Under the pieces are notes generated by a model. The model saw only the letters and a program-made list of their open reading frames with translations. It had not been told where the DNA came from and did not search any database. Position numbers and translations under genes: made by a program. From Acidobacteriota bacterium (GTDB taxonomy: Bacteria; Acidobacteriota; Terriglobia; Acidoferrales; UBA7541), in contig JAFAZL010000424.1 of NCBI GenBank assembly GCA_019239815.1, forward strand, positions 1 to 5,241: a DNA stretch of 5,241 nt, read 5' to 3'. This document shows, piece by piece, positions 1 to 5,241 of the stretch (position 1 is the stretch's first letter; each line of letters starts with the position of its first letter).

Positions 1-1
1 G

Positions 2-3000
2 GCACAGCTCGGGCGCGGCGCGGTGAAGCTGTTCGTCAACGGCCAGCGCGAAGACAACAACAACTATCTGATCGACGGCATTAGCGCGACGGACTACAAT
101 GTGGCGCAAGCGACGTATGTGCCGCTGCCGAACCCGGACGTGATCCAGGAATTCAAGGTGCAAACGTCGCTGTATGACGCGAGCCAGGGCCGCAACGGCG
201 GCGGTAACGTCAACGCGATTCTGAAGTCGGGAACGCGGACATATCACGGCGATGTGTATGAATTTTTCCGCAATGATGTTTTGAATGCGAACGATTTCTT
301 CCTGAATCAGCAGGGCCTGGCTCGGCCGTCGGTAAAGCAGAATATTTTTGGCGGCAGCCTTGGCGGCCCGGTGGTGAAGGAAAAGTTGGGCTATTTCTTT
401 GTGAATTATCAAGGCACGCGGCAGCGCAGCGGACTTTCGCCAGGCACGTTCATCAGCACGACGATTCCGTCGTTACCGGCGGACCGTTCCGAAGCTTCGA
501 TTTCGCAAGCGTTCTTCGGCAACACGACCACGGCGATCGATCCCGTCGTGCTCAAGTTGTTGCAGTTTCAGGGCAACCAGTTCGGCGCGCAGCCGGGTGG
601 CTTCCTAATCCCGAGCGGCGATCCAACGACAGGCGCGTTCGCAGTCAGCAAGCCCGGCAAATATACCGACGATCAATTCACATCGAACTGGGACCGCGAA
701 TTCCGCGGCGGTCAGGACAAGCTGTCGGTGCGGTTCTTCTTCTCGGATTCTGAGAGCTTGCTCCCATTCGGCGGCGGTGATTTGCAGGAATCGCTGGGAT
801 CGACGCTGGCGAGCGCCGTCAGTTCGAGCTCGCTGAATTTTCCATTCGACACGCCGGTACACGCGCGCTTCCTGAATATCGGCGAGACGCACCTCTTTTC
901 GCCGACGTTAGTCAACGAGTTTCGCTTCGGATTCGTGCACATCAACGACGATTTGAACAATGAGCCGCCAGTGACGACAACCGACCTGGGGATCGATCGT
1001 CCGACGAACAGCCTGACCAATTCGATCTATCGATTCTTTTTCGAAAGCTCGGGCTTCGAACTCGGGCCCGCGCCATTCGGCAATCAGTCGCAGAACCAGA
1101 ACAACATCAACTTTGTGGACACTGTGAGCTGGGTGCGCGGCACGCATGTGTTCCGGTTCGGCGGCGAATTTACACACGTGAACCTCGACAAAAACTTCCC
1201 GCAGGTGTTTAACGGCGAGTTGTTCTTCACGAACACACCCGATGGCAACACGGACTTCCAGAACTTCCTCCTCGGCGTGCCGGAGTTCAGCTTCGGTGGC
1301 GGCGGCCTTTCGAATCACGAATACCGGTCGAATAACTACGCGCTGTTTGCGCAAGACGACTGGAAGGTTCGGCACAACCTGACGCTCAACCTTGGGGTGC
1401 GGGCCGAAATGTTTGGCGCATTCCACGACGATCTCTGCCACATCAGTAATCTCGATCCATCGCTGGCGAATGCGGGGACCTTCCCATTTATCTATCCAAG
1501 CTGCGTGAACAAGCTCAACGTGGCGGGCCTCACCGGCAATGCCAACGGCTCGACGTTTAACAACAACTACGCCACCGGAATCGGACCGCGCATCGGACTA
1601 GCGTATGACTTGTTTGGCCACCACACCACGACGATTCGCGCCGGCTTTGGCATCTACTATGTGCGCGAAGACGTAGGCACGGCCGACCAGCTTTCATTCA
1701 ACCCGCCATTTTTGCCCGTGGCGTTTGGCGGCGGCTCACCCGGCTGCCTGGGCACATTCTTCTCGGCGACCCCTCTGCCGGGCTGCCCGAATCCGAATCC
1801 GAACGCACTTCCGAATGCGGGCACACTCGATCCAAACTTTGTGCCGTGCTTGAACGTGTTCCAGGGCTTCCCGGGCGGCGATACAACGCAGGCGGCGAAC
1901 TATGGAACGGCCACCGGCGCAGGTTGCCCCGGCCCGCTCCAGACGCTCGGTATCTTTGGCTTAACCGTACCGCGACACTTTGTCGTTCCCAGCACGCAAC
2001 AGTGGAACCTCACCATACAACGAGCGCTCGGCAAACAGTGGGTGCTTGAAGTCGGTTACGTCGGCACGCATGGCGTGCATCTGCGCGAGACGCGCGATGC
2101 GCTTCAATCGCAGAACGCCACGCCGGAGAATCCGGTGGTTGTGGGTGGCGAATCCATCACCGCGAATACCTTCGCCAACGCGATTGCGCGTTCGCGCGCG
2201 CAAGGTATCAACGGGTACAGCGGCTTCCAGCAATTCGCCAATGATGCGTACTCGCACTACAACTCGCTACAAACGACGGTGACGCGGCGCTGGAACGCCG
2301 GTTACTTCCAGGCGGCGTATACGTTCTCGCGTTCGACGGATGCGACGTCGAGCGGGAACACCGCGTTCAATACGGCGTTCAACGATGAGTCCACGCTGAA
2401 GGATTCGTATGGTCTTTCGGACTTTGACCGCACGCATCGGCTGGCCATCAGCTACCGGTACGACTTGCCGTTCTTCCAAGCGGCGGAAGGCTGGAAGCGC
2501 AAGGCGCTCGGTGGATGGGCCGTTGCCGGCATCACGATTGTTCAATCGGGATTGCCATTCTCGGTGATCGATTCTGGCGCAGGGACTGCGTTCCTGGGTG
2601 CGGGCTCGGCGCCGGGCGTCACTGGCGGAAGCCTCGCCTCGGGCGCGACGATTGCCGATGGTTACTCGCACGGCAGCATCGGCACGCGCGTCAACGGATA
2701 CTTGAATCCGGCGGCGTTCGCGACGGCTCCGTTGCTGTATCCGGCGCAGTGCGATCCGAACCAGCCTGATCCGACAATTTTCCCGAACGCGAACTTCTGC
2801 ACCACGAACTTCGGGGACCTCGGCCGAAACACGTTCCGTGGTCCGAAGCAGGCGAACTTTGACTTCTCGCTGATCAAGAATTTCAGGATCACTGAGCGGC
2901 AAGCGCTTCGGTTCACGACGGATTTCTTCAACCTCTGGAACCACGCGAACTTCGCCAATCCGGCTTTCCTCGACGTGGAGAGTATCAACACGACGAATAG

Positions 3001-3073
3001 TCCGTTCGGCAAGATCACCAACACCGTGGGTACGCCGCGATTGATTCAGTTCTCGCTTCGCTACTCTTTCTAG
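2..3073 (+). CDS. TonB-dependent receptor, Oar-like (5'-truncated by window edge)
   Basis: Outer-membrane receptor/porin of the large Oar-like group, expected to take up bulky substrates using TonB-ExbBD energy; the substrate cannot be read from sequence. The frame is open to the window edge, so the GTG at 23 is not a credible start; 1023 residues are visible. Counting from the codon at position 2, plug-domain signatures come first: LIDG (about 23-26), VIQEFKVQT (about 47-55), a Gly/Asn-rich GRNGGGN, then KSGT and YHGDVYEFFRND, followed by GGSLGGPV (about 117-124) leading into the barrel. The rest alternates aromatic beta-strand segments (for example NYALFAQDDWKV and FDFSLIKNFRI) with long Gly/Asn/Pro-rich loops. 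The protein ends IQFSLRYSF, with a terminal Phe and hydrophobic residues at every second position, the usual BAM recognition signal. There are eight cysteines, all in the C-terminal 55%, in loop-like segments. Relatives are usually about 1100-1250 residues, so roughly 100-200 residues, including signal peptide and CarboxypepD_reg-like domain, are probably missing upstream. No frameshift or internal stop is present. Confidence 0.93.
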   Translation, partial: AQLGRGAVKLFVNGQREDNNNYLIDGISATDYNVAQATYVPLPNPDVIQEFKVQTSLYDASQGRNGGGNVNAILKSGTRTYHGDVYEFFRNDVLNANDFFLNQQGLARPSVKQNIFGGSLGGPVVKEKLGYFFVNYQGTRQRSGLSPGTFISTTIPSLPADRSEASISQAFFGNTTTAIDPVVLKLLQFQGNQFGAQPGGFLIPSGDPTTGAFAVSKPGKYTDDQFTSNWDREFRGGQDKLSVRFFFSDSESLLPFGGGDLQESLGSTLASAVSSSSLNFPFDTPVHARFLNIGETHLFSPTLVNEFRFGFVHINDDLNNEPPVTTTDLGIDRPTNSLTNSIYRFFFESSGFELGPAPFGNQSQNQNNINFVDTVSWVRGTHVFRFGGEFTHVNLDKNFPQVFNGELFFTNTPDGNTDFQNFLLGVPEFSFGGGGLSNHEYRSNNYALFAQDDWKVRHNLTLNLGVRAEMFGAFHDDLCHISNLDPSLANAGTFPFIYPSCVNKLNVAGLTGNANGSTFNNNYATGIGPRIGLAYDLFGHHTTTIRAGFGIYYVREDVGTADQLSFNPPFLPVAFGGGSPGCLGTFFSATPLPGCPNPNPNALPNAGTLDPNFVPCLNVFQGFPGGDTTQAANYGTATGAGCPGPLQTLGIFGLTVPRHFVVPSTQQWNLTIQRALGKQWVLEVGYVGTHGVHLRETRDALQSQNATPENPVVVGGESITANTFANAIARSRAQGINGYSGFQQFANDAYSHYNSLQTTVTRRWNAGYFQAAYTFSRSTDATSSGNTAFNTAFNDESTLKDSYGLSDFDRTHRLAISYRYDLPFFQAAEGWKRKALGGWAVAGITIVQSGLPFSVIDSGAGTAFLGAGSAPGVTGGSLASGATIADGYSHGSIGTRVNGYLNPAAFATAPLLYPAQCDPNQPDPTIFPNANFCTTNFGDLGRNTFRGPKQANFDFSLIKNFRITERQALRFTTDFFNLWNHANFANPAFLDVESINTTNSPFGKITNTVGTPRLIQFSLRYSF
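1787..1804 (+). repeat. Triple CCGAAT-type hexanucleotide repeat inside the receptor gene
   Basis: Three tandem hexamers (CCGAAT, CCGAAT, CCGAAC) encode an Asn-Pro run in a Pro/Asn-rich loop of the receptor, and a fourth CCGAAT lies at 1811-1816. The unit is a multiple of three, so gain or loss of copies would alter loop length without breaking the frame. It is too short to claim phase variation. Confidence 0.5.
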
Positions 3074-3105
3074 ACCATCAACCAATAAAAATGAAGATGT
3101 GAACG

Positions 3106-3137
3106 CGAGGGGCGCGATTTTGCGCCCCTCGTTTTTT
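3106..3137 (+). terminator. Rho-independent terminator after the receptor gene
   Basis: A perfect 10-bp GC-rich stem (CGAGGGGCGC at 3106-3115 pairing with GCGCCCCTCG at 3122-3131) encloses a 6-nt loop, GATTTT, and is followed directly by six T residues (3132-3137). It starts 33 bases after the receptor stop codon. The opposite strand has no T-tract beside the stem, so it should act only on rightward transcription. It separates the receptor from the downstream genes. Confidence 0.93.
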
Positions 3138-3140
3138 GTG

Positions 3141-3152
3141 CCAAGCTCTTGG
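3141..3152. repeat. Short inverted repeat between terminator and AhpD-fold gene
   Basis: CCAAG (3141-3145) and CTTGG (3148-3152) are complementary arms around a 2-nt centre, lying between the terminator T-tract and the Shine-Dalgarno sequence of the next gene. It could be a small operator half-site pair or leader hairpin, but five-base arms arise often by chance. No function is asserted. Confidence 0.3.
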
Positions 3153-3158
3153 TTTCAC

Positions 3159-3164
3159 AGGAGA
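3159..3164 (+). promoter_or_regulatory. Shine-Dalgarno site fixing the start of the AhpD-fold gene
   Basis: AGGAGA lies just before the ATG at 3169, leaving about 4-5 bases between the purine core and the start codon. It supports 3169 over the in-frame TTG at 3136, which sits inside the terminator T-tract and has no ribosome-binding site. Confidence 0.85.
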
Positions 3165-3168
3165 CTTC

Positions 3169-3720
3169 ATGTCCGTGACGACGCCTCGCATTCCGCTGCT
3201 CGAAAGAGATCAAGTCACACCCGAGACACAGGCGATCTACGACGCGCTGCTGGCGCAACGCGGTGTCGTTCCGAATATGTTCAAGGTGCTTTCGTACAAT
3301 CCGGGCATCGCGGCGGCGATCGCGGGATTTCTGAAAGCGTTGTTGGGTGATGGTGCGCTGAAGGGCTGGTACAAAGAACTTGTCGCCGTGCGGATTTCGA
3401 TTTTGATGCAATCGGAATATGCAATCAAAGCGCACAACGCCTCGGCGCGAAAGAAAGGCGCAAGCGAAGAGCAGGTCGCGGGCGTGCCGGATTTTGAAAA
3501 AGGGCCGTACACCGGCAAAGAGAAGCTCGGATTCCGTCTCGCCGATCGTTTGCACCGTGGCCCGCAGATTGTTGACGATGCCTTTTACGCGGAACTGAAG
3601 AAGGAATTTGTTGATACCGAACTCGTCGAATTGTTTTTGACTGCGGCTGCATTCGAGATGTTCCCGCGATTTATCGACGGCCTGCACATACCCGTGACAC
3701 CACTTCCCGCGTCAAAGTGA
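3169..3720 (+). CDS. Carboxymuconolactone decarboxylase/AhpD-fold protein lacking the CxxC cysteines
   Basis: A 183-residue, probably cytoplasmic all-helical protein of the CMD/AhpD superfamily, with no signal peptide or membrane segment. The N-terminal part has the family pattern VPNMFKVLSYNP (residues 34-45) then LLGDGALKGWYKELVAVRIS (58-77). The active-site helix corresponds to the AhpD pattern of Glu, then Cys at +12, His/Tyr at +14, Cys at +15 and His at +19. Here these are Glu70, Ser82, Tyr84, Ala85 and His89, so spacing is intact but both redox cysteines are gone. The C-terminal half keeps the second helical unit ending FPRFIDGLHI (165-174). Alkylhydroperoxidase activity by thiol chemistry is therefore unlikely; a decarboxylase, isomerase or non-redox role is possible, since cysteine-less CMD members are known. 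Two in-frame stops in a row (TGA then TAG) end the gene. The aminotransferase begins 15 bp later, suggesting co-transcription. Family membership is firm; the function is unknown. Confidence 0.88.
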   Translation: MSVTTPRIPLLERDQVTPETQAIYDALLAQRGVVPNMFKVLSYNPGIAAAIAGFLKALLGDGALKGWYKELVAVRISILMQSEYAIKAHNASARKKGASEEQVAGVPDFEKGPYTGKEKLGFRLADRLHRGPQIVDDAFYAELKKEFVDTELVELFLTAAAFEMFPRFIDGLHIPVTPLPASK

Positions 3721-3735
3721 TAGGATTCTTGCGCC

Positions 3736-4920
3736 ATGAAGCCCATTGCATCACGTGTTTCACAACTGAACGGCGAGGGTGCGCTGGCGGTTTTTTCGCG
3801 CGCCAAAGAGCTCGAAAAACAGGGCCGCTCGATCATTCATCTCGAACTGGGTGAGCCGGACTTTCATCCGGCGGCTCCAGTGGTCGACGCGGTGCGGGCG
3901 GCTGTTGCCGAAGGGCGGGACCGTTACGTTTCGCCGCGCGGGATCCCGGCCTTGCGAGAAGCGGTAGCCGCGTACTTAAAACGCACGCGTCATTTGGACG
4001 TTGCGGCCGAAGAAGTTCTGATCGCGCCGGGCTGCAAGATGGCGCTGGCTCTCACGATGATGGCGCTGATCGAGCCGGGCGACGAGATTTTGTACCCCGA
4101 TCCGAGTTTTCCGATTTATCCGTCGTTTACGCGCGGGCTCGGTGGCAAAGCGGTGTCGTTCTATCTTGAAGAGAAGAATCAGTTTCAGCCCGACATTGCG
4201 GAAATTGCGTCGAAGATCACGCCGCGTTCGAAGGCGTTAATTTTTAACTCGCCCAACAATCCGACCGGCACTGTCTTCAGCGAAGACACGCTGAAGCAAA
4301 TCGCGGCGCTGGCAGTGAAGCACGATTTGTGGGTGATCGCGGACGAAATCTACGCGCGCATTCTTTTCAGTGGCGGGTACAAATCGATCTACGCAATGCC
4401 GGGGATGAAGGAACGCACGATCATCATCGATGGATTTTCGAAATCGTTCGCGATGACGGGCTGGCGCCTTGGATATGCCGTCGCGCCGAAGCATTTTGTC
4501 GATGCGCTCGACATGCTCGTTCTCAACACGTTCACGTGCACGGCGGAATTTTCGCAGGTGGCGGCGATCGAGGCATTGAGCGACTCAACGAACGCGGTCG
4601 ATGCAATGGTGCTCGAGTATCGCAAGCGGCGCGATCTCTTCGTCGACAAGCTCAACACGATTCCCGGATTTCGCTGCCAGTCACCCGACGGCGCGTTTTA
4701 CGCGTGGGTGAATATCGAAGAAACTAGGCTATCGGCGGAGGAAATCCAGCGTCTGTTATTGGAGGAAGCAGGAGTCGCCGCAATTGCTGGGGCGGCGTTT
4801 GGCCCCGCGGGGAAAAAGTATCTGCGCTTCTCACTGGTTAGCGCGCGCAATTTGCTGGAAGAAGCGTTGGAGCGGATTGAACGCGTATCAACAAAGTGGC
4901 GTGCCGCGGTCGCGCGCTAG
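3736..4920 (+). CDS. PLP-dependent aminotransferase, class I/II (fold type I)
   Basis: A complete 394-residue cytoplasmic aminotransferase that moves an amino group between an amino acid and a 2-oxo acid using pyridoxal phosphate. Visible motifs in order: LELGEPDF (36-43), YVSPRGIPALREAV (64-77), PGCKMAL (98-104), NSPNNPTG (171-178, with Asn175 the cofactor-contacting Asn), ADEIY (202-206, with Asp203 pairing to the pyridine nitrogen and Tyr206 to the PLP hydroxyl), SKSFAMTGWRLGY (235-247, with Lys236 the Schiff-base lysine and Arg244 a phosphate ligand), and Arg364 in YLRFS binding the substrate alpha-carboxylate. Length is normal for the family. The order and motifs resemble the Thermus-type (Ib) aspartate aminotransferases, and Lys101 aligns by eye with the Lys used there for acidic substrates. 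However, a DPSFPIYPSF segment (122-131) puts Phe125 near where a Trp usually stacks on PLP, so aspartate specificity is not certain. The ATG at 3736 is the first start after an in-frame TAG (3721-3723); a weak AGGA lies at 3722-3725. It probably shares a transcript with the preceding AhpD-fold gene. Confidence 0.95.
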   Translation: MKPIASRVSQLNGEGALAVFSRAKELEKQGRSIIHLELGEPDFHPAAPVVDAVRAAVAEGRDRYVSPRGIPALREAVAAYLKRTRHLDVAAEEVLIAPGCKMALALTMMALIEPGDEILYPDPSFPIYPSFTRGLGGKAVSFYLEEKNQFQPDIAEIASKITPRSKALIFNSPNNPTGTVFSEDTLKQIAALAVKHDLWVIADEIYARILFSGGYKSIYAMPGMKERTIIIDGFSKSFAMTGWRLGYAVAPKHFVDALDMLVLNTFTCTAEFSQVAAIEALSDSTNAVDAMVLEYRKRRDLFVDKLNTIPGFRCQSPDGAFYAWVNIEETRLSAEEIQRLLLEEAGVAAIAGAAFGPAGKKYLRFSLVSARNLLEEALERIERVSTKWRAAVAR

Positions 4921-4935
4921 TCGGAGCGCGCTTAA

Positions 4936-4975
4936 TTTCGAATCGAATTGCACCCGAATTACAGGTTTCGAATCG
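4936..4975. repeat. Pair of 10-bp direct repeats upstream of the amidohydrolase gene
   Basis: TTTCGAATCG occurs at 4936-4945 and again, identically, at 4966-4975, with starts exactly 30 bp apart, close to three DNA helical turns. Each copy contains the palindrome TTCGAA. CGAATT also occurs twice between or overlapping them (4944-4949 and 4955-4960). The whole gap between aminotransferase and amidohydrolase is only 84 bp, and no convincing sigma-70 promoter is visible; a TTGCAC at 4948-4953 lacks a good -10 partner. The repeats could be a tandem regulator site, but this rests on position and spacing only. Confidence 0.45.
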
Positions 4976-5004
4976 CAGCAGAATCCAGCCTGGAGCCGAC
5001 TCGA

Positions 5005-5241
5005 ATGAAACGTTTGCTTCATTTCACGCTTGCGCTCGTCGCCTGCTTACTTGTCACCGCAGCCGCGGGAGCGCAGGCGCGACCTCTGCCTGGTCCTGAT
5101 GTGCAAAAGATTTACGACCGGCTGCTGCCGCAAATCGAAAAGATTCCGCTCTACGACAATCACGCGCATCCGGGCTTCGGGGACGACAGCGATGTCGATG
5201 CGATGGCCGCGCCGCCAGGCGAAACCGACTTTATGCGCACG
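5005..5241 (+). CDS. Exported amidohydrolase-family protein (N-terminal 79 residues only)
   Basis: The frame opens with ATG at 5005 and runs off the window; 79 residues are visible. Residues 1-25 form a signal sequence: Lys2-Arg3, a hydrophobic stretch from about 4 to 22, and an Ala-x-Ala type site at GAQA (22-25), predicting cleavage near residue 25 and a periplasmic or secreted product. LVAC (11-14) also fits a lipobox, but its hydrophobic core would be very short and hydrophobicity continues beyond Cys14, so signal peptidase I is favoured. The mature part starts with a helix-like segment, then PLYDNHAHPG (48-57), where His53 and His55 are the HxH metal ligands at the end of beta-strand 1 in amidohydrolase TIM barrels. 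The remaining ligands (later His residues and an Asp) lie outside the window, so substrate and even hydrolase versus decarboxylase activity cannot be decided. Start choice: an in-frame TAA occurs at 4933-4935, this is the first ATG after it, and GGAG at 4992-4995 is a suitably placed ribosome-binding site. It lies 84 bp after the aminotransferase, so it may be a third operon member or have its own promoter. Confidence 0.8.
   Translation, partial: MKRLLHFTLALVACLLVTAAAGAQARPLPGPDVQKIYDRLLPQIEKIPLYDNHAHPGFGDDSDVDAMAAPPGETDFMRT

Noticed and set aside
23..25. GTG as the true start of the receptor
   Set aside because: The frame is open to the window edge, there is no ribosome-binding site, and a start here would leave an outer-membrane receptor without a signal peptide and with a cut plug domain.
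908..1441. Minus-strand open frame (177 codons) inside the receptor gene
   Set aside because: Composition is typical of a shadow frame (Val/Arg/Glu/His-rich), with no motif, and the opposite strand is well-supported receptor coding sequence.
2267..3085. Long minus-strand open frame (272 codons) opposite the receptor 3' end
   Set aside because: The translation is Arg/Val/Glu-rich low-quality sequence without family motifs, lies wholly antisense to a clearly coding frame, and even crosses its stop. It is a by-product of GC-rich codon bias.
3136..3168. Upstream TTG start extending the AhpD-fold protein by 11 residues
   Set aside because: The TTG lies in the terminator T-tract without a Shine-Dalgarno sequence, whereas ATG at 3169 has AGGAGA at good spacing.
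3070..3687. Minus-strand open frame (205 codons) opposite the AhpD-fold gene
   Set aside because: It is antisense to a gene with strong family motifs, spans the terminator hairpin, and shows no recognisable domain or ribosome-binding site.
4948..4976. Sigma-70 promoter with TTGCAC as -35 before the amidohydrolase
   Set aside because: At 17-bp spacing the -10 position reads AATCGC, which is a poor match.

Overview
The window looks like a piece of chromosome from an Acidobacteriota member (Terriglobia/Koribacter/Solibacter-like). I infer this from the moderately high GC content judged by eye and from the large Oar-like TonB-dependent receptor, a type that is greatly expanded in that phylum. 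The taxonomic call is inference from family knowledge; no database search was made. All supported genes are on the + strand.

Layout. (1) Positions 2-3073: the 3' part of a large outer-membrane TonB-dependent receptor. The N-terminal signal peptide, any carboxypeptidase-regulatory-like domain and the TonB box lie upstream of the window. It ends with a classic C-terminal outer-membrane beta-signal. (2) Positions 3106-3137: a strong intrinsic terminator, with a small inverted repeat just after it. (3) Positions 3169-3720: a small carboxymuconolactone decarboxylase/AhpD-fold protein. It keeps the Glu, Tyr and His of the AhpD-type active-site motif, but both CxxC cysteines are replaced (Ser82 and Ala85). 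(4) Positions 3736-4920: a complete fold-type I PLP-dependent aminotransferase with all main cofactor-binding residues, 15 bp after the previous stop and probably co-transcribed with it. (5) Positions 4921-5004: a short intergenic gap with two identical 10-bp direct repeats whose starts are exactly 30 bp apart. (6) Positions 5005-5241: the 5' end of an exported amidohydrolase-like protein with an N-terminal signal sequence and an HxH metal-binding motif, cut off by the window edge.

How the genes may work together. The receptor is probably a separate transcription unit closed by its terminator. The AhpD-fold protein and the aminotransferase form a likely two-gene operon, possibly extending into the amidohydrolase. 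No pathway can be assigned from sequence alone. I found no CRISPR array, tRNA, rRNA, insertion sequence or phage gene, and no clear new biological system. The most interesting item is the cysteine-less AhpD-fold protein paired with an aminotransferase.
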